Assembly (NCBI GenBank): GCA_025677825.1
Contig: JAIXMO010000078.1
Location: 30,911-94,910, forward strand
Reading direction: 5' to 3'
From: Helicostylum pulchrum
Lineage: Eukaryota > Mucoromycota > Mucoromycetes > Mucorales > Mucoraceae
Length of the DNA: 64,000 nt
Shown: positions 48,675 to 58,455 of the stretch, piece after piece
Position numbering within the stretch: position 1 is the first letter of the stretch
Layout: each line of letters begins with the position of its first letter
Program-made: the position numbers and the translations under genes
The notes under the pieces: model-generated
Databases searched by the model: none
Seen by the model: only the letters and a program-made list of their open reading frames with translations
What the model was told of the DNA's origin: nothing

Positions 48675-49619
48675 AAAAGTTATTGTTAACCGAAATATTC
48701 AAAACGAGCTTGTTTTTATTAGACAAAAATAGTAATAAAATATTGAGTGAGATGAACTCCTGGAGTAATCACTCAAATGGTTAAACGAGAGGGGTAAAGA
48801 GGAAGAAGAAAGAAAAATATTTTAACTATGAAGAGGCACTATAAAACAAAAAATTGTCGCCGTTCCAAAAAGCAATCTGCTTTTCTTCTTCTTCCTTTTA
48901 TCCCCTGAGGCATATGACAGAAACCTCATATTTGAATTACCAATTTCATTTAGTAAAACACTACATGTTATACATAAACAATGCTTTTGTTTATTCAAGA
49001 TTGCAAAGGTTTTTGAGCTTGTTAGCCAAAAAGTGGCTTTTTCTTCTGGAAGAGAAAAACTGAAACAATAAGTTACAAAACAGTTAATCGGTACTACGTT
49101 ACCACAGGGTGAAGAACTCTCTTAAACAAAGGGGGTCGTAAATGTTCCTCAATCATTTATCTTTATAAAACAGAGCTGAAGCACGACCCCCCATGCAGTC
49201 ATAAATCGAGCTATTACTGGCTGCGATGAGTAGAAACCCGACCAACAGAATTGTATTAGCCCCTTCAGTGTAAAAGTAAAACCTCATATAAGGAAAATAT
49301 ATCAAACAGAAAAACAAACAAAAAATTCTTTGAAGTAGTGGCAAGAATAATTGCTATAGGCGTCTTAAAGCAAAGTGTATGAACTAATACAGACAAAACT
49401 TAATTTATCTTCCTAAACCCATAATAATGGTTTTATATCTCTTGTGTAACTAAAGTTGTACTTGAATATTCGCATATTAGAGACCTTGTTGGCTAACAAA
49501 TATTTCAAATTTTTGTTGAGTCTTGTGAGTTTTTTTAACGTCTTGAAATGGTAAATACAAAAATAAGGACGAAATTTTTAAATTTAATAAAAATTTCATT
49601 TCACACTATATTCCTCTCT
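48675..49619. other. Gene-poor spacer
   Basis: Short frames here (for example 48854-49063) have no family features. I see no RNA gene or element end. Confidence 0.5.
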
Positions 49620-50650
49620 TAAGCATCAGAGCTCTTGATAGACCTTGAGATATTACCGTCAGATATATCAAAGATATTGGCCATGTCAACATGTATTCTG
49701 GAAGTTAAAAAGCAAACCATAAGCATATCTAGTAAGCTAATTCTCTTGGTAAACTAAGACAATTTACAAGTCAATACTGATTATATCAGGACAACACGGA
49801 CTGTAAGTGCAATTCATGCTCATATTATAGAAAGTATAAAAGAACCTCAATTTTCCTTTTCTTAAATCAACAATTATATTAAGTCTTCCGTAATTGGTGT
49901 TGGTTGGAAGCCCCAATACGTACCCGTTTTGAAAAAACTAGTATCGGATGTATATTATCCGGTTACTCATACATATATTTTTAGTAGATATGTATTCATT
50001 CAGGAACTTGAATGTGATAATACATTTGATTTGGAAGAAAATGTTGTCCAAGGGTTTTTAAAGAAGTATTTTTACCTTTAGTAGAAAAAAGGAGTCAAGA
50101 TGGCGGTAAGCTGTCAACCAAAATAACAGCTTAAAGATCACTAATACAAAAATATAAAGAATCATATACGAAGCATTCCTCTCTCAAACCAAAAAAACAA
50201 AGTAATGCATATCAAATAGCGGCTTATGAAGCTACAAAAATTCAAACGGCGTATATCAATGCTTTAAGTTTACAATTTGGCAATAAGCTTAGAATGGTTA
50301 TTAACAAAGTAGTAAAAGTTAAAGAACGTGTAGCACACCTTGCCAATGACTTAAAAATAAGAAAGGCTGTACCGATAAAGAAATCAAACTTGCCGTTAAA
50401 AGCGATATTATTGATATAAACCAGATTCCGAGGGATTTTTTAGATGAAAAAGCTATCAAGCATATTGGCAACTTTCTCTCGTCCTATAGGGGAAGGAAGA
50501 GTTATGAGCTTCAAATTAATGTTACTCAGGTGTACCAAAAGCATGCAAGTTATTTTATGGAATCATCACCAAAAAATTATCGTTATATTTGAGGATGGAA
50601 AACTTTCAAATCATGATTACCCCTTTAATACTGAACACTTTTATATTGAA
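49620..50650 (+). pseudogene. Decayed long reading frame, probably element-derived
   Basis: Consecutive broken frames show protein-like stretches: MSTCILEVKKQTISISS, then VYYPVTHTYIFSRYVFIQEL with ECDNTFDLEENVVQGFLKKY, then NAYQIAAYEATKIQTAYINA with LSLQFGNKLRMVINKVVKVK, then SDIIDINQIPRDFLDEKAIK and YELQINVTQVYQKHASYFME. They are separated by stops and shifts about every 150-250 bp. The composition (Tyr/Lys/Asn-rich helical segments) is reminiscent of the N-terminal half of the Fanzor reading at 27-28 kb, but I could not align them. I cannot name the family. Confidence 0.45.
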
Positions 50651-50860
50651 TGAGTTTTTTTATTCATGTAAATAAAAACTTCGTTTGCTTTATCACAACA
50701 TGTCTTACATTTTATGCTTTTACTTTTTGTCTGAAATTGAACAGATTTGTGGTAAAGATTTGATTGGCTTAAAAACGCAACTCAATTTTATTAACAAAAG
50801 TTTCGTGTTTTTTTAAAAAATAATAATATCTAGTTTGGACCTCTTTCAGATTACTATATA

Positions 50861-51326
50861 ATGGATCAACTTCAAGTCGCCACACAAAAGTTTATCTCTG
50901 GATACAAGAAGGATACACCTTCTTCTTTAAAGTTGATTGATGTTTACCTTGTTTATATTCTCACCACCGGCATCATTCAATTTGTATACATGGTCTTGGC
51001 AGGTACATTTCCTTACAATGCTTTCCTCGGTGGTTTCATCTCTACTGTTGGTAGTTTTGTTCTCGCTTGTAAGTTTTTTTTTTTAAAAAAAAAAGAGGCA
51101 TAAAAAAATAAATACTAATATTTTAAAATAATAGCCAATTTACGTATCCAAACTAATTTTGAGAATAAAGACGAATTCAAGACGATATCACCTGAAAGGT
51201 AACTCATTAGAGAGACAAGCATAAATAGACGTTTTTAATAATATGTGTATTGTTTATAGAGCCTTTGCAGATTTTGCAGTTTGTAACATTCTTCTCCATA
51301 TCTTTTGTATCAACTTTTTGGGTTAG
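50861..51326 (+). CDS. OST2: Oligosaccharyltransferase subunit DAD1/Ost2
   Basis: Exons 50861-51068, 51135-51198 and 51260-51326 give 112 residues, the family's normal length. It is a small ER membrane protein with three hydrophobic segments: [40 protein letters not shown], and the C-terminal [17 protein letters not shown]. The signature [19 protein letters not shown] and the ERAFADF motif after the lumenal loop are conserved, as is the terminal NFLG. The subunit stabilises the OST complex that transfers N-glycans in the ER and is usually essential. The final exon's last codons and 3' flank are duplicated downstream at 51498-51665. Confidence 0.95.
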
Positions 51327-51665
51327 AAATATACAGTATTTATTTTTTAAAGAAAAAAGAGAGAGAGAAAGAGAAAGGAACCAACAATATTAAAATAAAT
51401 GCGCATTATTGTTTTTTATACGTGTAAACGCTGTTATTGAATATATAGTCTTGTATTGAAGAAGGTATAAAGAGAGTGAGAGAGAAGTTTTCTCTGTATC
51501 TTTTGCATCAACTTTTTGGGTTAGAAAGATGTAGTCCTTATTTTTTCAAAAAGAGAGAGAAAGGAACCAGCACGTAGTAAAATAAATGCGCACTATTGGT
51601 TTTTTTATATGTATACACACTATCATTGAATACAGAGTGTCGTATTGAAAATAGATAAAGAGGGG
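51298..51665. repeat. Tandem duplication of the DAD1/Ost2 3' end
   Basis: About 170 bp starting in the last exon (TATCTTTTGTATCAACTTTT) recurs at 51498-51665 (GTATCTTTTGCATCAACTTT). Both copies keep TTTTTGGGTTAGAAA with the stop codon, an AG-rich tract, AAAGGAACCA and AAAATAAATGCGCA. The second copy includes the last eight codons and stop but cannot be translated. Divergence suggests an older event. Confidence 0.8.
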
Positions 51666-52109
51666 TTTAAAAAGCCTTACACCGCACTCATTGAGATTTT
51701 TGATTCTTTAAAAGCTAATGGGTTTGAACATTTTGTTCAAAAATAGGTCTTTTCCACCGCGCTTGTATGATGATGGCATTAAACATAAACTGAAGTCACT
51801 GGTTTTTTTTTTTCCCTTTTGATTAGTTTTGACTGCTTATTTAAGTTTTAAGAGAAAAAGACTAATTTATTGAAAATAAAAGAACCAACTACAAGGTTAT
51901 AGTTTTGTTAAAAAAAAAGAGTTACAGTAAAAAGTTAATAGTTCTTACTACTAAGGTTGGTTAGTTTGAACTGTTTTAAAAGAATAAGAAAAAAAAGAAA
52001 TGACAAAATAAAAAAAAATAGAAAAATCGCCAAAGTCACTGTTTTTTCCCTTTTTTTTTTCTTTCTTTCTTCTACAAATACATTTTTTTTTTATTATTAT
52101 TATTTTATA
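51666..52109. other. Intergenic spacer
   Basis: AT-rich sequence with a T-rich tract (52048-52095) immediately before the TFIIF-beta start; no other feature is supported. Confidence 0.5.
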
Positions 52110-53280
52110 ATGTCTGATAATCACGAAGTTGATGCACTCTTTGAGGACGATCCAGGATCTTTAGAAGAAGTATTTGACGAAGACGATGCGGAGGATCTTA
52201 AATTAGACGACGTTGATACAAAAGTTTGGCTAGTTAAAGTAAAGTATTGTTATTTTATTTTTCACTCGCTTTAATTACATTATACTCAATTTTTTTGTTT
52301 TAAAAAACAAATAGGTTCCTTCATTTCTTGCTAAAAAATGGAAGGATATCGATGAAGATAATTTGAACTTAGGAAGTGTACGAATTTATAACAGGTAAAG
52401 TATATATGAATATACGTATAAAAAGGTACGCTCATACTAAACCTTTTTTGTTTATAATATAAAAAAAAAAGACCACCACCAGGAAGATCAAGCGCTGTAG
52501 GGATTAAAATACTATTTTCTTTAAAAATGTAATACACACTAAAATATATATATATATATTCGATAGATTTCACTTGTATTGCCAGAAGAACCTGGATCTA
52601 GTATTCCAAGAGAATACAATATATCTATTTTACCTGGAGAAGTACAAAACAAGTTTGTATTCTCAGAGGATCAAAATGGAGTAAAGGCTATTAGTGGAAC
52701 GGTCCACCATGAATGTGCAGCAACACCTACTGAGTTCAGATCTTACAGAAACATTATGAGAAAGCGTGTATTGGATGCAGGAACACCCCAAAGATCGGTA
52801 CAAGTCTTGGGACAAAACAACCAACCTGTATTTGTACCTGGTGCTAGCAGTAGTATGCCCAATAGTAGTTTCTCTGACTTTGTTGTAAGTATTATAATAA
52901 GGAGCAACAAAACGAAATAGTTAAACTCGATTTTATTTTTTTAGACTACCAAGAAGCGTAAGATTGATAAAGAAAAGGCTACTCGTATGCCACGTAATGA
53001 ACTTATGGATTTATTGTTTGCTGCGTTTGATAAATTTCCCTACTGGTCATTTAAGGGTATTGTAGAGCACACAAATCAACCTAATCAGTATTTGAAAGAA
53101 GTGTTGGCAGAAATTTGTATCTTAAATAAGAGAGGTCCCTATGCTGGTAACTATCAACTTAAACCCGAGTATAAGCAAAGATTGTCAGCTGCAGAACGAC
53201 AAAATGTAGTTAATAAGTTACCAGAAGATGGCTCTTCCAGTGAAGATGATGAAGAAGATATGGAAGAAGTTCGTTTCTAA
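52110..53280 (+). CDS. TFG2: Transcription initiation factor TFIIF subunit beta (RAP30/Tfg2)
   Basis: Exons 52110-52238, 52315-52394, a short exon from 52472, 52567-52884 and 52945-53280. The protein has an acidic N-terminus, the dimerisation region DDVDTKVWLVKVPSFLAKKW with LGSVRIYNR, then SIPREYNISILPGEVQNKFV. The middle has HHECAATPTEFRSYRNIMRK. The C-terminal winged helix reads RMPRNELMDLLFAAFDKFPY, then LKEVLAEICILNKRGPYAGN and YQLKPEYKQR. TFIIF-beta binds RNA polymerase II, recruits it to the promoter and pairs with the alpha subunit. The end of the short third exon is uncertain: GCT|GTAGGG at 52496 keeps frame, while the more obvious GT at 52529 does not. Confidence 0.9.
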
Positions 53281-53413
53281 CTCAGTTATTTTCGCGTCAT
53301 GACACAACGAAGTACACACTCATATTTTATATTATAATTTTTTTTCTTACTTTTACCTTTTTTTTTTTTTTTTTACACATATACACACACTATATTCATT
53401 ATTAAAAAACTAA

Positions 53414-54930
53414 ATGAAGATACAATCACTCTTGTTGGGCCATTTTCAGTCGAGTCAAGCTTTTTATCTTTATCGTATTAAGAACACTAATATTCTTTTA
53501 TTTAAATTAACGCAAGTTTGTTCCTTTTTTGATTTACCATTGACTCAACTGCTAGAGTCTCAATCTGAACTATTTTATCGAGACAAACATGATGAAGTTT
53601 ATTTAAAGACAACTAGTTTAGCTTCTATTGCTATAAAGTATAATAAGTTTCTGTTGGCAGAACTTTGTAAATTAAAACCAACTGATTACGCAGCCAACTT
53701 GGCAGATTCAATATTATTCAACTTGTCCGGGTTAGAGCACAACAAACTTAAACTGGATAAAACACAATATGAAGACACAAATATTGAACTTTTAGAAGCT
53801 ACTAGTCCTATTCAAATAGTAAAGACAGAACCAGTATTGACAAACGACCCAATGGCTATTGATTCCATGTTAACTCACGGCGCTGGAAGCCAAAAGACAA
53901 GAAGACTCAGCAGGTAATAATTAATTTTCTATAATTAGGCTTTTTTAACTAATTTTTAATTAGATCTATTGAAGAACCAACAACAACAACTAATAAAAGA
54001 CCAAAATTGAATATATTACCTAAGCCTGTTCACACTGTAAGCTCACAACAAGCTCCACCAAAGTTACTGTCTAATATGAACATCAAGCAAAATCAATCTG
54101 GTAAAAACACAAGGAATTTAACTATCTTTACTCCTGCTTATGGTGAACACGCTTCAAATGGTATTCGATCCGCACCTTTAAACTCCAATTTCCGTCAAGT
54201 ACAATCAAAATCGCAACCTCATCCTTTATCTCAAACTACGATACGTAGTCCTGCTAGTTCCAGTACTGCCGAATTCGCTATTCCTCCCATCGTACCTTCT
54301 CAACAACAACCTCCTCATACTGCTCATCCTAGTAGTATCAACAATCACTTCCCTCCGCACTCTCCTCAATACCCTTCTTCTGCTTACGGTCATAGTTTTC
54401 CAGTCACTTCTGGCAGAGTAATTATGGAACCAAAGACGCCTACAACCGGATCTTCAAGCTCTTCTGGTTTACAAAGACAGCAATTTATGCAACCGTTTGA
54501 ACACTTGTTTGATACAATTGAAACGACTAGAAGCTTAAAGTCTACGCTGGATGATCAAATTCGTAGATCTTCTACTTTAATGCAAACGTTACAAGCTTCG
54601 TCAACTACGATTGAAGGGCTAGTTAGAAATCAAATCAAGGAAATGCAAAAGGAAAGTTTGAATCGGTTGGAAGATACGCTGGAGAAATTATTTAAGAAAA
54701 TCTCTGTCTTGGAAACAAGAGCAAATATAGATCATGTAACGCAAGTAAATACTACAGCAACGGCACATCAGCAACGCGAGCAAGAACACGAGCAAGAACG
54801 ACAGCAAGATATCATAAATCCACCTACAATTGTAAGATCACAAAATGACATTGGGCCTAATGAATATCATGACATGCTAAATACATTACGAGAGCGTTTA
54901 GATAAATTAGAGAGACAACTTGATAACTAA
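53414..54930 (+). CDS. Uncharacterised protein with disordered middle and C-terminal coiled coil
   Basis: Exons 53414-53913 and 53964-54930 give 488 residues. I do not recognise the family. The first 120 residues look folded (KIQSLLLGHFQSSQAFYLYR...LLFKLTQVCSFFDLPLTQLL) and could be a small protein-interaction domain. A long Pro/Ser/Gln/His-rich disordered region follows, including a basic nuclear-signal-like TTNKRPKLN near the splice. The end is a coiled coil (ETTRSLKSTLDDQIRRSSTL...MQKESLNRLEDTLEKLFKKI). A nuclear scaffold or regulator is plausible. It runs in the same direction as TFIIF-beta, 133 bp downstream. Confidence 0.8.
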
Positions 54931-54985
54931 AATTTGATTTTCTTTTTTTTTCATGCAAAATAATATAATGGGCATAGTATGTGCG

Positions 54986-55001
54986 TGTGTGTGTGTGTGT
55001 G
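54986..55001. repeat. GT dinucleotide tract
   Basis: About eight GT units in the 3' region of the preceding gene. Confidence 0.7.
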
Positions 55002-55333
55002 ATTTTTAATTTATCTTAGTTTAAAGTATTCGTGAATATCATGGATCCATTGGTGATGAGTATTAGCTCAGTATTTTGGAAATGGCACTGGGCTACCTAT
55101 TATAATTGAATGATGCTTTTAAGCTTTTAACAGATAGTGATGCAAGTCTACCGATTAAAAAGAAAACAAAATGTTTTGGATTTTTTTTCTCTTAAGCCAC
55201 ATTATGCAAAATAACAAATAGTCATCGGAGAGACTTTGGAGCGTGTGAGAAACTTTTTTTTTTGGTTTTAAGTGAAAAAAAAAAGTTCTCACATCTTCTT
55301 TTTTTCTTATAAAAAAAAACTTTTTTAAACAAA

Positions 55334-55669
55334 ATGAGTAAATATCATGTAACTATTGAAGACTGTATTGATCAAGATGAACTTCAGCATAATACTGGCT
55401 ATGATGAAATTGATTTAAACCGTGTAAGTAGCAATCAATCATCAAACTCAGAAGAAAGCACAAGCAGTAGAAGACAAGCATGGGTATTAAAAAAATAAGA
55501 GTTTTTGTAAGATAATACATTTATTCGTAATATCTACTCGTAGGAACACATCGATGCTTTAGAAGAGCAAGCTCGCTCTGAGAAAATGCAAAACCAGTCT
55601 ACTGCTAGAGAAAACGCTACAAAAACTGCCCGTATCGTAAGAGAAGCTCAACAATCATCAGGATATTAA
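55334..55669 (+). CDS. Small charged protein, unknown
   Basis: Exons 55334-55483 and 55544-55669 give 91 residues, starting MSKYHVTIEDCIDQDELQHN and ending ENATKTARIVREAQQSSGY. The intron has GT...TAG ends and the frame is kept (AW|EHIDALEEQARSEKMQ). It is highly charged with an acidic first half and a helical second half. No known family is recognised. The AT-rich leader and A-rich sequence before the ATG resemble those of neighbouring genes. I think it is real because both exons are open and phase-matched across good splice sites. Confidence 0.65.
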
Positions 55670-56172
55670 ACTCCTCTTTTAAAGAAAAATCCTTTTTCTT
55701 TGTGTAAATACACTGTATTTCATGTCATTTGAATAAATAAATCCCACATTGTTTACATGTATTTTTGCATTATTTAACATAACGAATGGTTTAGCTAAGC
55801 TAGAAACTGTTCTTCCTCCCAATGTCCGCATTTACAGTTGTTGTACGCATGAATGTCTTTTTTTTTTCATTCTGCGCGTATAACTTCTTTGTGACCTTGA
55901 TTTGCACATATTTATTTATAAACAACCACTTATTTAACCTTTTAAATATATTCAAACGAATTTAACCGTAATCCTGAAAGTGGATGGTAGAAAGAGATCA
56001 TTTCTACAAAGTTCGTAATATGGAAATCATTGGATCTTGTGTCGCCTACTTTATTAGGTTTAAACGACTTCAACAAATATCTCTAATTTGTTAGCCCGAT
56101 TGCCCGGATAAAAAAAGTTTGAAATCTAACTTTTTTTCTCACCCCTTTTCCTTTGTAAAAAATAAAAAGAAA
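55670..56172. other. Intergenic spacer
   Basis: No gene is seen. It contains the presumed promoter of the acetyltransferase that follows. Confidence 0.5.
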
Positions 56173-56725
56173 ATGTCAAAATACAGTAACGTTTCTATCA
56201 AGCACTTGCAAACTGCCGAAGAAAGAGAGGATTCGTTAAAAGTTAGAATTCCTGTATTTGTAGACGAACAAAAATACACACTTGAAAGCGAGCTTGATAT
56301 GTAATGCTTACATAAAATGGGGTCAACATACAAACATTATCTAATCAAAAATAAAAACCTTTGATAGTTATGATGATGAATCTGAACATTTTGTGGCCTA
56401 CTGTGACAAAGAAAACCAAGATGGCACAGTAGAAAAACATGTGCCTGTTGGCACCATTCGTTTAACTCCTAAACCGGATCGTCTTGCTAAACTGAGTCGA
56501 TTTGCTGTCCTTGGTGATGCTCGAGGCCTTCACATTGGCCAGCAACTTGTCAAAGTTTTTATTCAGTACTGCAAAGAAAACGGGTTTAATAAAATCGTTT
56601 TGCACTCGCGATATCAGGGACGTGGATTTTACGCAAAAATGGGGTTCGTGATTGAAGAAGGCGATGATGCTATCTTTGATGAGGACGGTGCACCTACTAT
56701 TCGTATGTGGATGCGTAATCTTTAG
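56173..56725 (+). CDS. GNAT-family N-acetyltransferase
   Basis: Exons 56173-56300 and 56368-56725 give 161 residues. The GNAT fold is clear: VRIPVFVDEQKYTLESELD in the N-terminal substrate region, HFVAYCDKE, VPVGTIRLTPKPDRLAKLSR, and the acetyl-CoA pyrophosphate loop around VLGDARGLHIGQQLVKVFIQ. Strand/helix elements follow at FNKIVLHSRYQGRGFYAKMG with FVIEEGDD. It resembles small ElaA/YjdJ-type acetyltransferases of unknown substrate (amine or peptide N-terminus). The splice adds Ile-Tyr-Asp-Asp across the junction and keeps frame. It stands alone, with an AT-rich spacer on each side. Confidence 0.9.
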
Positions 56726-57505
56726 ATTTTGACACGTAATAAAATACTATTATTTTTTTGGCAAGAAGCCTATACTACCGCAGTAGAATAACTCCCCCCC
56801 CCCCAAAAAAAACTTTTTTCTTTTGTACAGCATTTCTAAAACATTTAGCCGATACACCCCTACTGTTATTACGTACTTGATTGTTTGATTAACAATATCA
56901 GCAAGTCTTTCAAATAAAATAAAGGGTTCCTTCTCGTACATAATACATCAAATAAGTACTTCATTTCATTTTAACTCGTTCGATAATGTGGAAAGACGGG
57001 AAATAAAATACGCGGCATTAAAGATAGGGAAAAGTAGTACTACTGCATGGATTATAAGCTCAGATGCCTATAGGGTATTTACATTACGAAAGATAACGAA
57101 AACATCTCCTAAAAAAAGGGGGGGCGGTTAGGGCTCCTTGACCTTTTTCTACTTTTATAATATATTTAATCGTAGTTCTCCGCACTGTATGAAACTGCAA
57201 TAACTAATATCGAAAACTCTATTTCATAAGAAGATCTTACCAGTACGTATTCTTTAAATAAGTAAAAAAAAACACCTTATTGCGGTGTCAATTGTATTAG
57301 TCGAAAACATATCGCCTTTTTAAGGTAAATAATGAATTCCGTTGTTAATTGAGAAAAAATTGCCACAGCCACCATGTTATGTAATAAATCTTCGGGCCAT
57401 ATGTAGTGTATATAGTCAGTATTTGATCGGGTAACCTGTGGTCATACAAAGCTAAGTACATTACCTGTGGCCCGAAAAATTTAGGCTGTGGCCCCTAAGA
57501 AGGCC
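56726..57505. other. Gene-poor spacer before the palindrome
   Basis: It contains a C homopolymer at about 56794-56804, a G-rich AAAGGGGGGGCGG at about 57113-57127, and two nearly identical words (TTACCTGTGGCC and CTGTGGCCC) at 57460-57495. No gene is supported. Confidence 0.5.
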
Positions 57506-58183
57506 GATAAATAATAGTAAACGACAATCTTAAAAACCTCTTAAAAAAACCTTTCGAGAGTAAAAAAAAAAAAAATAGCGCAAGAGGAAAAGATAACGGA
57601 AGAGTAGCATCATCTTGAAATATAACCACACCAGTCGGCACCAGAAACCATAAAAATATTACTAACACCACTCAAAAATCCAAGCAGAACAAAGAATTCC
57701 AAACAGAGCAAAAAGTACCAGAAGAGAAAGAGCCAAAGAAGAACAAGAGTACATAAAGAGTTTCAACATACCTTGAAGAAATATAATAAAAAGTTTGTAC
57801 CTTGAAATTGGTTTTATCATATATAATGACAGATGCTTTACCAAGAGGAGACCTTCTTTTTTTCATTTATGATAAAACCAATTTCAAGGTACAAACTTTT
57901 TATTATATTTCTTCAAGGTATGTTGAAACTCTTTATGTACTCTTGTTCTTCTTTGGCTCTTTCTCTTCTGGTACTTTTTGCTCTGTTTGGAATTCTTTGT
58001 TCTGCTTGGATTTTTGAGTGGTGTTAGTAATATTTTTATGGTTTCTGGTGCCGACTGGTGTGGTTATATTTCAAGATGATGCTACTCTTCCGTTATCTTT
58101 TCCTCTTGCGCTATTTTTTTTTTTTTTACTCTCGAAAGGTTTTTTTAAGAGGTTTTTAAGATTGTCGTTTACTGTTATTTGTC
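57506..58183. repeat. Large near-perfect inverted repeat (315-bp arms, 48-nt loop)
   Basis: 57506-57820 is the reverse complement of 57869-58183. I found only two mismatches, both within 17 bp of the outer end, and beyond it the flanks diverge abruptly. The loop is 57821-57868. The arms carry coding-like sequence (MLKLFMYSCSSLALSLLVLF) on the plus strand of the right arm, hence also on the minus strand of the left arm. A transcript across it would fold into a 315-bp hairpin. Confidence 0.92.
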
Positions 58184-58455
58184 ACAAAGGTAAAATATTG
58201 ATATAGTAATTTTGATTAATTTCTTTTATCATCTATTTTACAATGCAGTCTAATTATGTTGCAAGTTCCCTTAATTCAAATACATGGCTTATGTTACAAA
58301 TAATGCTTTATATTGTTACAGGTATGATATCTAAATATAAATTTTACGCGGCTTTAAGCTCTGTAAAAGCCTACCATTTACATTTTATTTTTATCACTCT
58401 CAGGCGGAATTTATCTATTGAAACTGTTTCTGGTGTTGTTCGATCTGTATGATTT
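57826..58455 (+). other. Possible multi-exon membrane-protein gene starting in the palindrome
   Basis: Reading right from the loop, ATG 57826 opens MTDALPRGDLLFFIYDKTNF. Hydrophobic sequence follows (LKLFMYSCSSLALSLLVLFA, PLSFPLALFFFFLLSKGFFK). Outside the palindrome are splice-like joins: HK|gtaaaat...aatgcag|SNYVASSLNSNTWLMLQIML, then VTG|gtatga...ctctcag|GIYLLKLFLVLFDLYD near 58404-58450. I cannot build one continuous model through the right arm, so this is a suggestion that the 5' part of a small membrane-protein gene was duplicated in inverted orientation. The family is unknown. Confidence 0.35.

Noticed and set aside
48435..48689. Plus-strand frame with a long poly-Val run
   Set aside because: It is the antisense reading of the GTT microsatellite and has no family features.
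57662..58027. Four overlapping membrane-like frames counted as separate genes
   Set aside because: They are the same sequence read twice because of the palindrome, so they are treated as one possible gene plus its inverted copy.
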